Source: Antedon mediterranea (lineage: Eukaryota > Echinodermata > Crinoidea > Comatulida > Antedonidae). From it: a stretch of 64,000 nucleotides of DNA. The stretch covers positions 3,911,001 through 3,975,000 of the forward strand of contig NC_092674.1 of assembly GCF_964355755.1 (NCBI RefSeq). The letters run 5' to 3'. Under the pieces are notes generated by a model, which did no database searches, was not told where the DNA came from, and saw only the letters and a list, made by a program, of their open reading frames with translations. Shown here piece by piece: positions 24,222-34,555 of this stretch (position 1 is the first letter of the stretch; each line of letters opens with the position of its first letter). The position numbers and the translations under genes were made by a program.

Positions 24222-27200
24222 CTGTTTCTGCTTTAACAAGTTTCATCTCTTCTCTATCACTGATCGGCAATTCTTCTGTTTTGCCGCCTATGTAAAAGGA
24301 ACAAACAAATACCATCATATTAGTGTTAAAAATTGAACATGTACAGTACTTTTATTAATAGATTCTCGTACAAATATGAGGAAAATGAAATTCAAGAATA
24401 GGCCTAAGTGCAAGGCCATACAAAAAAAAACAAAATGAAAAAGTAACAGAAATGAGAAAATATAAAAATAAACATTAATTTAAAAAGCTAAACTAAGCCC
24501 AGCCGGACACCAACCCGGTATTTCAGGGATAACTCTAAAATCAAATTTATGCAGTTCAACTAGATTTAAATATATTAATATATTAAGATCATCTGAAATG
24601 TTATTCCAGAGCTTACTGCCATAAAATGAAACACTGTCTGTTTTAAATTTAAGAATGCTAAAGTTTCTACTATTAGCTTTTCTAGTATTATAGTTTATTT
24701 TCTGTGATATGAAAACGGTCATAAAGATATAGAGGAGCATTTAAACTAAAGATTTTATATACATAATTATTGCTTCTGTATTGTACATTTCTTTGATGAA
24801 GATTTAGGTTAAGGTTTTGTAAGGCTTGTGTGCTAGAGTCATACCGTGAAGACCTAGTAATAATCTTGGCAGAACGGTTTTGCAGAATTTGGAGTTTCTT
24901 AAAGCATTTTTTACTAATGGCAATGGCCCAGACAACACTGTAGAGCTATTAGTGTTTATATAGGTCACATTGAATTTTTTTAGAAACAAGTGTGCTTGCC
25001 TTTCTTAAATAATATAAAATCCTGGTAAAAGGTATTTTGCCTTTACATGATTTTTCCACGTATGGTTTTCATCCATTTCCAACCCAAAGTGTTTACAGCA
25101 TTTTACTCTTTTAAGAATTTGATTGTCAATTTTAATATTACAATCAATTCAGCTCCTCCTCCCCTTATATCAGCCAAACAATTGTTAGTTTTTACTTGTA
25201 ATGGCAGTAAAATGTAGTAAACGATGTAGACACCTTCAAGTGTGGCAAGAAGGACTTTCTTAGTAGCAATTCAGTGTTGGAATGTTTCCAATCAGTAGGT
25301 AGGTGTAGTAGAAGTTTGAAAAGACGAAATAACGATACAGGATAAATTCAAATGAGAAGGTTGTAATAAAACGAGCAGAAATTATATCTTATGTCTGGTC
25401 CACTTGCTTTCCTACATTTCATTTTATTTTATTTAGGATGTTCACAACTTCCCAAGGTTTTACATGACGTGGCTTAAGAGCAGATAAGAAAATATGTAAA
25501 GATTTTCTATCAAAGGGCTTACGATCTTATATTACTACTGTACAACGTACAGACAGCGTCATCAGTATCTTTGTCAATGTTTAAATTCAAACAGTATTTC
25601 TAAACATTTTGGCCAATCATAATGCGTATACTTCTGTACCAATCAATGGATGAAAGTGTTGAATTTTGACTACATAGAAAAATTGTTTTGCTTTACAAAT
25701 AAGGTGATTGATTATTCAATTCCTCGTATAAGGAAAAAACACACTTTAACGTTAAAGTTAACATTTACGGGCTCGTGCGAAAACTCCCTATAGACATTTA
25801 AAAGAAAAAGTAAGGTCCCAAGTATGGAACCATGGGGTATCTGAAACACACTATTACGAACATTTGAGGTTATACCAAATATTTGTTACATGACATCTAT
25901 AGTTGAGGTAATTCTCAAACTAAAATTACACCTTCACTAAAAGAAAAATATTTCAGCTTTGTAAGTAAAATAATATGGTCCATGGTATCAAAAGCCTTCT
26001 TAAGATCTAAAGATCTAAACTAGACCAGTGTATTTCCCAGAATCAATCCATCCATTTATCCAATGTTCTGTAATATCCATTAAGAAAGCTTTAATACTCA
26101 GTACTGAATATCTCATCTCTGTCATTCTAGCCACGTTGATAATGAAAGTAAAGGATGAATAAAAAATAAATAAATAAAATATAAATATTTAAAATTTATT
26201 TTTGTAATCAACTAAAATAAATGAAATGACAATGAAAATCATATATTCCTTTATAGCTAAAGCTATATCTAGTTATTAATTTCATTTTGAATTCTTGTAT
26301 TTTACTTCCTTGGATGTAACATATATACATGAGAAGAATCTAGAGACTCACCTGTTTCTGATTTTACAAGTTCTTTCTCTTCTCTAACAATACCCCATTC
26401 ATTATCCTCGAGGAAGTTGGCCAAATCAAATGTTTCACCCGATTCCTCTATAAAGAAATAAAAATTCAACTGATAAATATTTATATTAGTCTCTTTATCA
26501 ATTTGCACAACCATTTTTTTTTCTGTTCCTGATATTACCATGTTTTTATAAAAATAAAATTTAAATAGGTGTGTAAAGAGTGTAAAAAACACATCTTACC
26601 CAAATCAAACACCTGTAGTAATCAACATGTTATTAATTGAAAGTGACTTGGATGATCTGGTGGTACAAGGCCTACTGTAGTTTTCACATTTTGTGATGTG
26701 AAATGAGCGATAGTTTTGCAAAAAAATTTTTTTTTAATATTCATCTTTTGTACAATGTTTAGTCTTCATCTAATTAATTTGAAGTGGTTTGGATGAGTCT
26801 CATTAAATAAGCCATACATTGTGTACACTTCATGCTTACGTTGCACAGGGACCTATTTCTCACCTTCTAGCTTATGTAGTGACTTTTCAAATTCATGTTT
26901 ATCAATGTGTGTCGTCCACTTTTTAAGAAATTCTTGCCCATCTTCCTTTGCAACTAATATGCCTGCTAAATCTTCAAGAAGTTTGCGGCTTAGATGCAGT
27001 TTCCAAAGATTCACAAGGGCATATGGATCGATGACAGATAAATAGAACATTACACTTCCGAATACTATATCATTTAGTTGAAAGCCAATGCGACGAAAGC
27101 ACTGATAACAACTCTTAAAAAATGGCTGCTTCTTATCACAAGGTTGTGGTGCCAATTCTGACAGTTGAGTTATTTCGAAAGGTGGTAGAATATTCTTGGT

Positions 27201-29252
27201 ATTTCTTTGTGCTGATAGACCAATGTCAGTTTTTGGAGATGTTCGATCTTCAGCGGCAGGATTTTCCAGTTTTACTGTTAATAGTATGTCAGCACCTTTA
27301 AAATTACAAATAATGTTAAATACACTAACTAGATTTTAACTCAGATCGGGTGATTTCTCTATCACGTTGGCATTTACAGTATTTGAAAGGTTCCTAGTGC
27401 CAATAAATGAACTGCACATCCTTACACAATACATGTTAATTGACCTTAAACGACCATTGAAGTCCATAATGGTTGTAATTATTATGACATTTTGAGACTT
27501 AAAAATTGTAAGATAATAACTCTTGCATTTCTTACAAATTGAAAAAAAAAAGATAGGAAAAACCTAATGTTTCAGTGTTCACAGATGCCCTATTTCACTT
27601 TGGTAGTATTCCTACATGGTACAATGTGTTGTTACAATTACTATTACTGTACCAAAAAAAAATGTTTACTCCAAATTTATACTATTTTCGGAACACAAAA
27701 TAATATATCCATAGTGCGCAAATTCGCACAATTACCTTTGGTAAGAGGCTTCTCCGGTATTCCTAGTTGTCGCAAAGTTTGAATAAATTGTTCAAGTTTT
27801 TCTCTTTCTTCACAGATAATTGTTTTTTGTTCTAGATCCATTATCAGATGCCAATTATCTTCATAATTCTTTGGAGGATCATTATATGCCTGATTAATTT
27901 TGTCCAACTCATCTGTTTTCAATGCATGTCCAAGATCTAGAATTCGTTGTCTAAAATGAGTAAATGTTGATATTGGTTTTTCTTTTGCGATAGGGAAAAA
28001 GATTGCACCAAACTGTTTTGTTACCTTTATGGTATCATGAAGAATTGTAAGATTTGTTGAACTTAGATATCTAGAAGAAATCAATTCATCCAGTAATTCT
28101 TTTGTTTTATTTGCGTTATCCAAGTTACAATCTTCAATATGATCCTGATACAAAACTTTCAGCATCCTTAGAGGCCTCTTTCTATCATACCAAGTTGAGA
28201 CGGTGACTAGAGTTTCTTCAAAACCAACATCAGACATTGCTATAAAAAATCAAAATGAATTACCAATATTGTATCTGAGAAACAGATCAGGTTAAAATTT
28301 TTTACGAATATTTCTTATCTTCTTAAAGATGTATTGTCCCCCTGAAAAAATAATTATTGACAATTTTTGTTGTTGAATATGCCATTTTAATGTCAAATAA
28401 TACCGGTAGGTATCCAATTTGATCCAAAATTGCTGCCAGCCAATGGATTTTTGGTTGAATTTAACCATTTATTTAGTCATTTTATAAGTAATGAATAACT
28501 TTATTAAAACTACAAAATGGCCTATATTCAAAATCTAATTTAATTAATCTTCATTGTTTTTTTGGGGGGACACATTTTTTCATACATTATAATTTACTGT
28601 ATGTAAAAAAAAATAAAATATCAGAAATTATAATGTTTTACTCAAATATGAATATGAAAGAAATAAATGTTTATTTGATTTGAATAATAAATTATTTATT
28701 ATTATTTATTTATTTATTTTTAAATAAACACATACCTAAGCCCAATAGAATATTCTTTGCTCGAGGTCCAAGACACTTGGCAAATCTCTGTATTGTGTCT
28801 GTATCCTTTGCATCTAATTTTGTAGTACGCTCAAGTTCGAACACTACATCCCATATATTGTCAAACTTGAGGTGCTTTATCTCATAGTATGAAATAACAC
28901 AATTTACGCCTTCTGAGCAAACTAGTATCAAGGCCTCATACAGACGTTTTCGATAAGACGATAACTTTTCTCTATCTGTATTTTGCACATGGTTGCCATC
29001 CATATACTGAGTAATTAGATCTTCAGCACCTCTTTTATTGGATACTTTGGCAACCTCCAACAAAAGGCCTACATCATGAGGTGTAATATTTAATTCATTT
29101 AATAAATCATGTGCACGAGACTTTGGAGAGCTAAGATCTCCTATTGGTACATGGTCGAATAGGAGGAATTTCAACTTAAGGTAATTTTGACCCTCATAGA
29201 ATTTACTAATTTCTCTTTTTAAGTCTCTAAACTTATCTTCAAGATTAGCCAT
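24222..29252 (-). CDS. Gene D: tandem DED-like modules plus TRADD-N-like exon; 3' end unresolved
   Basis: Exon 1 29252-28736, exon 2 28239-27736, exon 3 27295-26864, exon 4 26447-26352, exon 5 24287-24222. All donors and acceptors are canonical and phase 1. Exon 1 (MANLEDKFRDLKREISKFYE, LKFLLFDHVPIGDL, FDNIWDVVFELE) is the counterpart of exon 1 of gene E. Exon 2 (MLKVLYQDHIEDCNLD, FRQRILDLGHALKTDE, DNWHLIMDLEQ, LRQLGIPEKPL) is the counterpart of its exon 4. Exon 3 encodes about 144 residues in which FGSVMFYLSVIDPYALVNLW and LSRKLLEDLAGILV fit the core pattern of TRADD N-terminal domains. Exons 4 and 5 are acidic linkers, each ending with a similar EEKELVKSETG-type sequence. After exon 5 the frame stays open to a stop at 23959, adding a hydrophobic stretch, so either that is the end or further exons are lost. 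The ATG follows an acceptor (TTTTTGCAG), so the 5'UTR exon is upstream, possibly beyond the retrotransposon at 29507-45069. Confidence 0.68.
24480..25160 (-). mobile_element. LINE 3' fragment in the gene D intron
   Basis: Broken minus-strand frames encode the LINE C-terminal region: NYNTRKANSRNF, SVSFYGSKLWNNISDDLN (24480-24740), with upstream pieces around 24804-25150 (KKIQCDLYK-like and HFGLEMDENHTWKNHV). It interrupts the intron between exons 4 and 5. Confidence 0.7.
25200..25390 (-). repeat. Second, frameshifted copy of the region after exon 5
   Basis: Aligns with about 24033-24195 with a handful of changes and one frameshift-causing indel near 25270. Exons 4 and 5 also resemble each other, so an exon plus its following intron was duplicated and later split by LINE insertions. 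Confidence 0.6.
25790..26110 (-). mobile_element. LINE reverse-transcriptase core fragment
   Basis: The minus strand shows RT motifs in broken frames: KAFDTMDHIILLTKLKYFS (about 25950-26010) and HGSILGTLLFLLNVY (about 25785-25840). Several stops make it inactive. The YADD region is missing. Confidence 0.65.
26864..27295 (-). other. TRADD-N-like domain exon of gene D
   Basis: The exon runs from acceptor TTTTAAAG|GT (27296) to donor CTAGAAG|GTGAGA (26863), 144 codons in phase 1-1. After a Ser/Pro-rich N-terminal part, residues about 60-140 alternate hydrophobic and charged segments: FRRIGFQLNDIVFGSVMFYL, YALVNLWKLHLSRKLLEDLA, ILVAKEDGQEFLKKW. Human TRADD's N-terminal domain has the same order: a hydrophobic strand, an aromatic-containing helix, then a Leu-rich helix ending in hydrophobics. 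Identity is low, so this is a fold-level guess. Confidence 0.45.
28326..28577. mobile_element. TTAA-type MITE, complete copy (about 250 bp)
   Basis: Lies in the intron between exons 1 and 2 of gene D. The left end is TTAAAGATGTATTGTCCCCC and the right end GGGGGGACACATTTTTTCAT, an imperfect inverted repeat. Inside are GCTGCCAGCCAATGG and GTAATGAATAACTTTATTAA patches shared with 15434-15640 and 18085-18288. Confidence 0.6.
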
Positions 29253-29506
29253 CTCGATGAATTAATTTGTTTCCTGCAAAAACAAAATGGAATATAACTA
29301 TATTTATAAATGTTTTTGAATTGAATGAAAAACATTTTCATTGGTTGAATAAACAGTATAGAAATTACCGTACAATATGTTTACTGGTAAAAGAGTAAGT
29401 AAGTACAACGTTAATATGACTGTCACTTTTATTTATAATTTAAGTTATCAGTTACGTTACGATAGTTTTACAGTAAAATAATAATTAATTAGTAGGCGAA
29501 ATGCAG

Positions 29507-29598
29507 TGTGAGGCCCTTAAGGCCGCCCATACGTATGACGTATGGAGTTGGAGAAAATGAGAAACAACGTGCGTAGACCGCCATATTGTTCGTTTGAC
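29507..29598 (+). repeat. 5' LTR, left part
   Basis: Matches 44894-44987 almost base for base (GGCCGCCCATACGTATGACG, ACAACGTGCGTAGACCGCCA). The rest of the LTR is displaced to 34103-34168 by the 4.5-kb insertion. GTTTGAC at 29592-29598 is the left half of the 7-bp target duplication. Confidence 0.9.
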
Positions 29599-30370
29599 CA
29601 TGGATAAAAGAATAGAAGGATATGCATCGACGGTGACATCAAACGATTTTACAACGCGCTTGCCTATACTAAAGCACTGCTGCCAATCAAACAAACACGT
29701 TCATTGAACTCCGTGTCTCTAACCGCGGCCCTCTGTAAAACGCTGCGAATCAACTGTTACATTTTTTGAGACCAAAACGTAATCATGTAGAAATCGTATG
29801 CGCAGTCTGAATGTTCTATTGACATGTCTGCGTCGATGATTAATTGACAACAAAAATATATTGCTGAATAATTCTGTTTTAGTTTCATCACAATCGGACT
29901 ACGAAAAGTTCACTTTCTTACGACTGGTAATTTTAAGTAGTTGGTAATATTATTAATAAAATATGCAAATTTTATAGTTGAATTATCATTATTTGCCTGC
30001 CATCTTCTGTCATTAAAAATTGCGTTAATCTATAGAATATTAAATTATGCATTTGACCATGTATGTTGTTAGCGTGGCCGGTGTTCACCCATACAACAAT
30101 CGTGCTTTTAATATATGGCTAAGCAGTGGTTTCTTCATAAATCTCCTTAATTATCGATGTGATTATATTTAAATTGTAGTGCCTGGTGATTGGCTAGTGG
30201 TTATGTCATCCACATCACATCCAATCACCGGGTCTAATTGAATGAAAACAGCGATCCCTGATCCGGGATTGGCTGGCTATGTATAGTTGCGATACGTTAC
30301 CTAGCGGTCGTTTTGAAAAGTACACGCAGGGCAAACTTAATCACGAACAAACGAAGTACAGTACCTATTA

Positions 30371-31437
30371 GGGTGTCACGAAACCTAAGACCACGAAAGC
30401 TCAGACCCCCTAAGACCTAAGATCACGAAAGCTAAGACCCAACACCTAAGATTACAAATACTAAGATATACTACAGCTTAAAAACAATACTTGTTTATCC
30501 ATACATAATTTTAAACACAGTAGGTTTCATTTATTACCATAATTTAATACTACCGCAAAACATAGATAAACTCACATTATTTTCGCCCGTTGAGTAAATG
30601 TATATTTTTTCTTTACAACAAACAAACTTGACGGGTTGTTTGTTGGTATATATTTACTCCATTGTGTTGGTTCAGAGGATGTTTTTCTTACGCACCTGCC
30701 TTTCTTGTATTTTGACTCCAAATTTGTTGACTAACTTTATCCTGAACACCACACTTTAAAATTAGGACTTATAAGTACTTTCAGAAAGAGAAACACATAA
30801 TAACAAATAAATAAATCCTTTAAATTGATGATTTTACAGATGTGTTTCTTTGTATACTGTATATACTCGAGCTCCCCACGCTCAATGTTTTTGTTTCTAT
30901 GGAGCGCCAAAAGAGCAACAATAATAGTACAAGTATAAAAACAGAAAGAAAACGAAACAAAAAAACTTATCATGATTTTTAAATTAAAATTTATTTGCCA
31001 GTATTTATTTCTTCGTACTTGCATGATTATACTATTATCATTACAATTTTAATTTTACATTGTTCCATCCACACTGTAGATGGACTCCACAGAGTTTTCA
31101 GCCCTCTATATAATTTTTGCTCTTTTGACGTTCCATAGAAACAAAAACATTGAACATGGCCCATGGGGTAGGCCTACTGTACTGTAGGCTAGTCATTTTG
31201 TGTGTGAGAAAACGTCTGTAAAATCATCAATTTAAAAATGTATTTGTTACTTTTTATGTGATTCTTTTTCATGAAAGTGCCAATTCTAAGGTGTGGTATT
31301 CAGAATAAATGTTGGGAGTTAAAATACAAGGCAGGTGCGAAAGATAAATATTTGTAATCTTAGGTCTGGGTCTTAGCTTTCGTGATCTTAGGTCTTAGGG
31401 GGTCTTCGCTTTCATGGTCTTAGGTTTCGTGACACCC
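30371..31437. mobile_element. Foldback element, copy 1 (1067 bp, 10-bp duplication)
   Basis: Starts GGGTGTCACGAAACCTAAGA and ends with its inverse (TTTCGTGACACCC). GTACCTATTA is duplicated at 30361-30370 and 31438-31447. The two halves are inverted copies over most of their length: the CACCTGCCTT, ATTGATGATTTTACAGA and ATGTTTTTGTTTCTATGG blocks occur in both arms, so the strand can fold into a long hairpin. No transposase. It is nested in the 4.5-kb element. Confidence 0.85.
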
Positions 31438-31704
31438 GTACCTATTATTATTCACACAAGAAGTAAGACAACGGTGAGTATATAGATCATGATTACACGT
31501 TGTATCTACTACACTTAAGATTAGCCTAGGCCTACCTAGGCAGTATCAATGTTGGCAAATCATATGGTTTAGGCCTAGTCCTAGTATCCTTGCTGATTTT
31601 GTAATTTTACATGTAGGCCTAGGCTGAGACAACAAATAGTTATTGTAAAAACATTAGCGTAGATCAATCGCGGCAGAAACCTATACTAATTACAATTATA
31701 GCAT

Positions 31705-31767
31705 CTACAATTCCTCATCAGAAAGGTTATAATTACATTCGTCGTCGTATAAATTGTTCGTCGCCAT
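31705..31767 (-). CDS. Short ORF (20 aa) following the gag-like gene
   Basis: ATG lies 11 bases after the gag stop codon region; the ORF begins MATNNLYDDECNYN and ends at TAG. It is acidic with no recognisable domain. It could be a leftover of a downstream pol frame or simple chance. Confidence 0.2.
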   Translation of the reverse strand: MATNNLYDDECNYNLSDEEL

Positions 31768-31778
31768 TGTTGCTAGCG

Positions 31779-33266
31779 CTAAAACATCATGCCACCAAAG
31801 GATTTCGGGATTTTGCATTCAGCTATACGATGCCCTCTTACTAGGCAGCCAAAACATGCACCCTTGGCCCTAACAAGTTGTGTTTTGTCAGATAGGTTCA
31901 TTGCAATGTAAGCCCGGCATTCAGGCGTGGTATGCTGGCCCATGTCATGGACTAAGCAGTTCTTGTTGTTTTCAGATTTGGGTGCGTCGTTTCTCTCTTC
32001 AATGTTTGTGGTGTTAATGGTAAAGCGCGAAGACGGCTTCGATCTCACTCCCGACACTTCGTATTCTACACTTTTCTTTTCCCTCACTAAAAATTTAAGA
32101 AGGGCAGGAAATCTGTCAGTTCTATCAATTACTGCTTTTTCATCATATAATGACCTTGACCATTCTCTTCGAATAGCAGGTGGCAATCTCCTCTCAATGT
32201 CACTAACCACTCTGGTGTTGGACATTTCCTTCTCCATTCCTAATTTCCGTAGGTCATTATGACCTCTCTCGATGATGTCGACAAACTCAACAAATCTTTT
32301 GTCGTCTCCGTCTTTGAGTGAGTCGATACTTTCAAAGTCATCCATAACGGCATCTGCTAATTTTATTGGGTCGCCATACCGCTCATCCAATCGCTTCCAT
32401 ATTTCGTTGATATCATCATCTACGGCGCCTACAACTTGTAGAGGTTTTTCTCCAAGAGATTTCCGCAAAACGAAAGCTGCTTGATCCCTTGTGGTCTCAG
32501 GCAAAATGAATTTTAGAAAGTCTGTTTTGAATCTAGGGTAGGCCCTTACATCTCCGTCAAAGGTTGGCAATCGCATTTTTTCCAATTGTATACCGCCTTT
32601 TCTCTTTTTATCTACTGTCTTCTGAGTTTTGCTTTTGTCGAGGTGCTCCAAAAATATAGCAACAGCACTACTGGTCTCGCCGTACTTATCACGTACTGAC
32701 TGGAGCCACAGATTTTCATTTATTGCCTCTTCATTGGGAAGCATGGAAACGTATTGCATATGTGCAGTTTTTACGTCTTCCATCAATTTTACAAGGTCAG
32801 CCCTTGCAGCTTTACCACCCTCAACAGAATTCTTGTTAATCAATTGGATTATCTGATCGCAAAGTTGTTGAAAATCATCATGTTGTATGCTACGAACGTT
32901 TTTCGCTCTCATTGCTGATATTTGGAATTCTTCCTCCTGCAGATGCCTTCTGTCAATTGCCTCGGAATCTATGTGCTGTTCATTAATGCGTGTTTTGTGT
33001 CTAAGTATCATTTCTCTTACTTCATCATATGTCTTCTCTAGTTGGCCAATCCAATTCTCATTCTCCTCTTCGTCCTTTGCAGACTGTAAAACTACTGATT
33101 CATGTCGATCGTTTACTGATTTCCAGGCTTCCTTCAAGTCAGCATTCAGCATATGTACATATTCTATTGTTTTATTCTGGTCAATTGCGGCGACGATAGA
33201 ATTACAAATTCTTGTAAAACGTCCCTTGGCAATACGTCTCAATTTCTTATAATCGGGGTCAGCCAT
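31779..33266 (-). CDS. BEL/Pao-like Gag protein (495 aa), no pol attached
   Basis: A single uninterrupted minus-strand frame. Residues 1-225 are rich in charged heptad-like helices (probable coiled coil). About 228-390 match the Gag region found in Pao/BEL elements (DUF1759-type): LEKMRLPTFDGDV, YPRFKTDFLKFI, IWKRLDERYGDP, VSDIERRLPPAIRREW. The C-terminus has a zinc knuckle, C471-X2-C474-X4-H479-X4-C484, preceded by a second Cys/His cluster (C437, H440, H445, C450). The family packages element RNA in cytoplasmic particles. Protease, RT and integrase are absent on either side, and no LTR pair was found around it. An intact frame in such battered surroundings is notable; it is either a recent partial BEL insertion or a gag captured by the inverted-repeat element. 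Confidence 0.8.
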   Translation of the reverse strand: MADPDYKKLRRIAKGRFTRICNSIVAAIDQNKTIEYVHMLNADLKEAWKSVNDRHESVVLQSAKDEEENENWIGQLEKTYDEVREMILRHKTRINEQHIDSEAIDRRHLQEEEFQISAMRAKNVRSIQHDDFQQLCDQIIQLINKNSVEGGKAARADLVKLMEDVKTAHMQYVSMLPNEEAINENLWLQSVRDKYGETSSAVAIFLEHLDKSKTQKTVDKKRKGGIQLEKMRLPTFDGDVRAYPRFKTDFLKFILPETTRDQAAFVLRKSLGEKPLQVVGAVDDDINEIWKRLDERYGDPIKLADAVMDDFESIDSLKDGDDKRFVEFVDIIERGHNDLRKLGMEKEMSNTRVVSDIERRLPPAIRREWSRSLYDEKAVIDRTDRFPALLKFLVREKKSVEYEVSGVRSKPSSRFTINTTNIEERNDAPKSENNKNCLVHDMGQHTTPECRAYIAMNLSDKTQLVRAKGACFGCLVRGHRIAECKIPKSFGGMMF

Positions 33267-34078
33267 GTTTTATAGAATAAAATTAAAGTCGGTGATTCAA
33301 GTGAATACAGTTCTGTGTATACAGTAATACAAGGATGTAGCTCCTGGCGCAGTCAAATATTGGTATCACACCGAAAGAACGGTAACTTGAGTGCGTGATG
33401 AGCAGGTTCATAAACAGGTCAGCAGAGTGCTGTCACTTCTCACTGTGCACGTAGAACACAGTATTTCGAATGTAAAGAAGACCCGTGTCACACGTTAACG
33501 TTTCCAAACAACTTTAATTCAACAATGATCAGATGTTCGAAATCTGCAACAATAACAAATTACATAAACACAAGCATCTAAAGGCTAAGCCTAAAACAAA
33601 GCTAGGCCTACTAGGCCTACACCACTGTAAAGCTACCAAAAGCAAACTAGACAAAAAACTCCTTAGAGCTACAGTATATAATAATATCAAAGTGCTATAC
33701 AGTGAATGCACTACTCAAAGAACTTACACTATTACGTCTACATTAAGGTTGTATTTCACGGGAATTCTCTTAAGATGTGCGTATCAATCACCAATTCAAA
33801 GATTCACATGGTCAACATGACCTCTGACCAACTCTTATTATCTAGAACTAGAGAGGGCGCTAAACCATTAAACAAGATATAAAGTCAAACTTTACACAAA
33901 GAACGCGCGAAAGAAGCGTAGCCAACAAGGTTAAATATCGTTGCACATGTGCAGTAAACAATATATTAGGCACGCGACCGTTTCGTTGTTACCATGCGGT
34001 TAATTAAACTGATAACATTGTGGGTGGTCCGCGGTCTGTCGGCGAGAGTCAAGGAACCCTTGATCTCACGTCGATGCA
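33267..34078 (-). promoter_or_regulatory. Upstream region of the gag-like gene
   Basis: About 800 bp between the gag start and the right inverted repeat. It has no ORF of note and may hold the promoter or a solo LTR-like leader (TGTTGAATTAAAGTTG near 33510-33525 on the minus strand). I could not find a second copy of it in the window to define an LTR. Confidence 0.3.
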
Positions 34079-34102
34079 TATCCTTCTATTCTTTAATCCA
34101 TG

Positions 34103-34168
34103 GTTTGACTTGAGTTGTTAATAAAGTTAGTTATAGCACATCTTTGTGTATAGAAGCAACATACCCAA
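34103..34168 (+). repeat. 5' LTR, right part
   Basis: Continues the LTR after the insertion (TTGAGTTGTTAATAAAGTTA, TAGCACATCTTTGTGTATAG). Relative to the 3' LTR, 22 bases (TTTTATTATTGTGGTATTGA and two more) are missing just before GCAACATACCCAAA. The gag ATG follows almost at once, and TGGCACTGCGAGC after the LTR end may be the primer-binding site. Confidence 0.8.
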
Positions 34169-34555
34169 ATGGCACTGCGAGCAATCAAAGTTCAGCCTCC
34201 CAAGCTAGATTTAGCGAGCGACAGACTGTCGGAGTTTCGTGTATGGAAAACTCAATGGGAAGCGTACATTGCTGTCACTGAACTTGATCAACAGCCCAAC
34301 CAAGCACAGGTAAACGTGCTCAGTTTGAGCCTTTCTGTTGACACTATGAATATTTTAATGAACCTAAGCCTTACTCAGGCTCAGCTCAAGTCACCTACGG
34401 ACATTATTACGGCGTTGGAAACGCATATTCAAGGTCAACTGAACGAATCCGTTGAACGGAAAAAGTTTCGATCCAGGGTACAAAAACCTGGCGAAGAATT
34501 TGACGACTACCTTGTTAGCCCACGCGACCTTGTGCTCGAATGCAACTTCTGTAAT
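34169..34555 (+). pseudogene. Gypsy-type gag, N-terminal part
   Basis: Begins MALRAIKVQPPKLDL and shows the typical retrotransposon Gag core: FRVWKTQWEAYIAVTELD, AQVNVLSLSLSVDT, ERKKFRSRVQKPGEEFDDYL, ending CNFCN, where a LINE interrupts it. The remainder resumes at about 39088 with a frame disturbance near 39146. Confidence 0.8.

Larger units (their letters stand above)
29599..34102. mobile_element. 4.5-kb inverted-repeat element with 7-bp duplication, carrying a gag gene
   Basis: The left terminus is CATGGATAAAAGAATAGAAG and the right terminus is the inverse of CATGGATTAAAGAATAGAAG; pairing continues for about 34 bp through GGATATGCATCGACG. GTTTGAC lies on both sides (29592-29598 and 34103-34109), and the intact 3' LTR has that sequence once (44981-44987), giving a filled/empty comparison. 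Cargo: a 495-aa BEL/Pao-like gag (31779-33266, minus), a 20-codon ORF after it, and an inserted foldback element at 30371-31437. No transposase is visible. The termini match the micro-palindromes elsewhere in the window. Confidence 0.82.

Noticed and set aside
30737-31024. 95-codon frame shared with 41189-41404
   Set aside because: Present in both copies only because both are the same foldback element; no domain, and the palindromic arms explain it.
31927-33252. Several plus-strand frames opposite the gag-like gene
   Set aside because: Antisense shadows of the 495-residue minus-strand frame.
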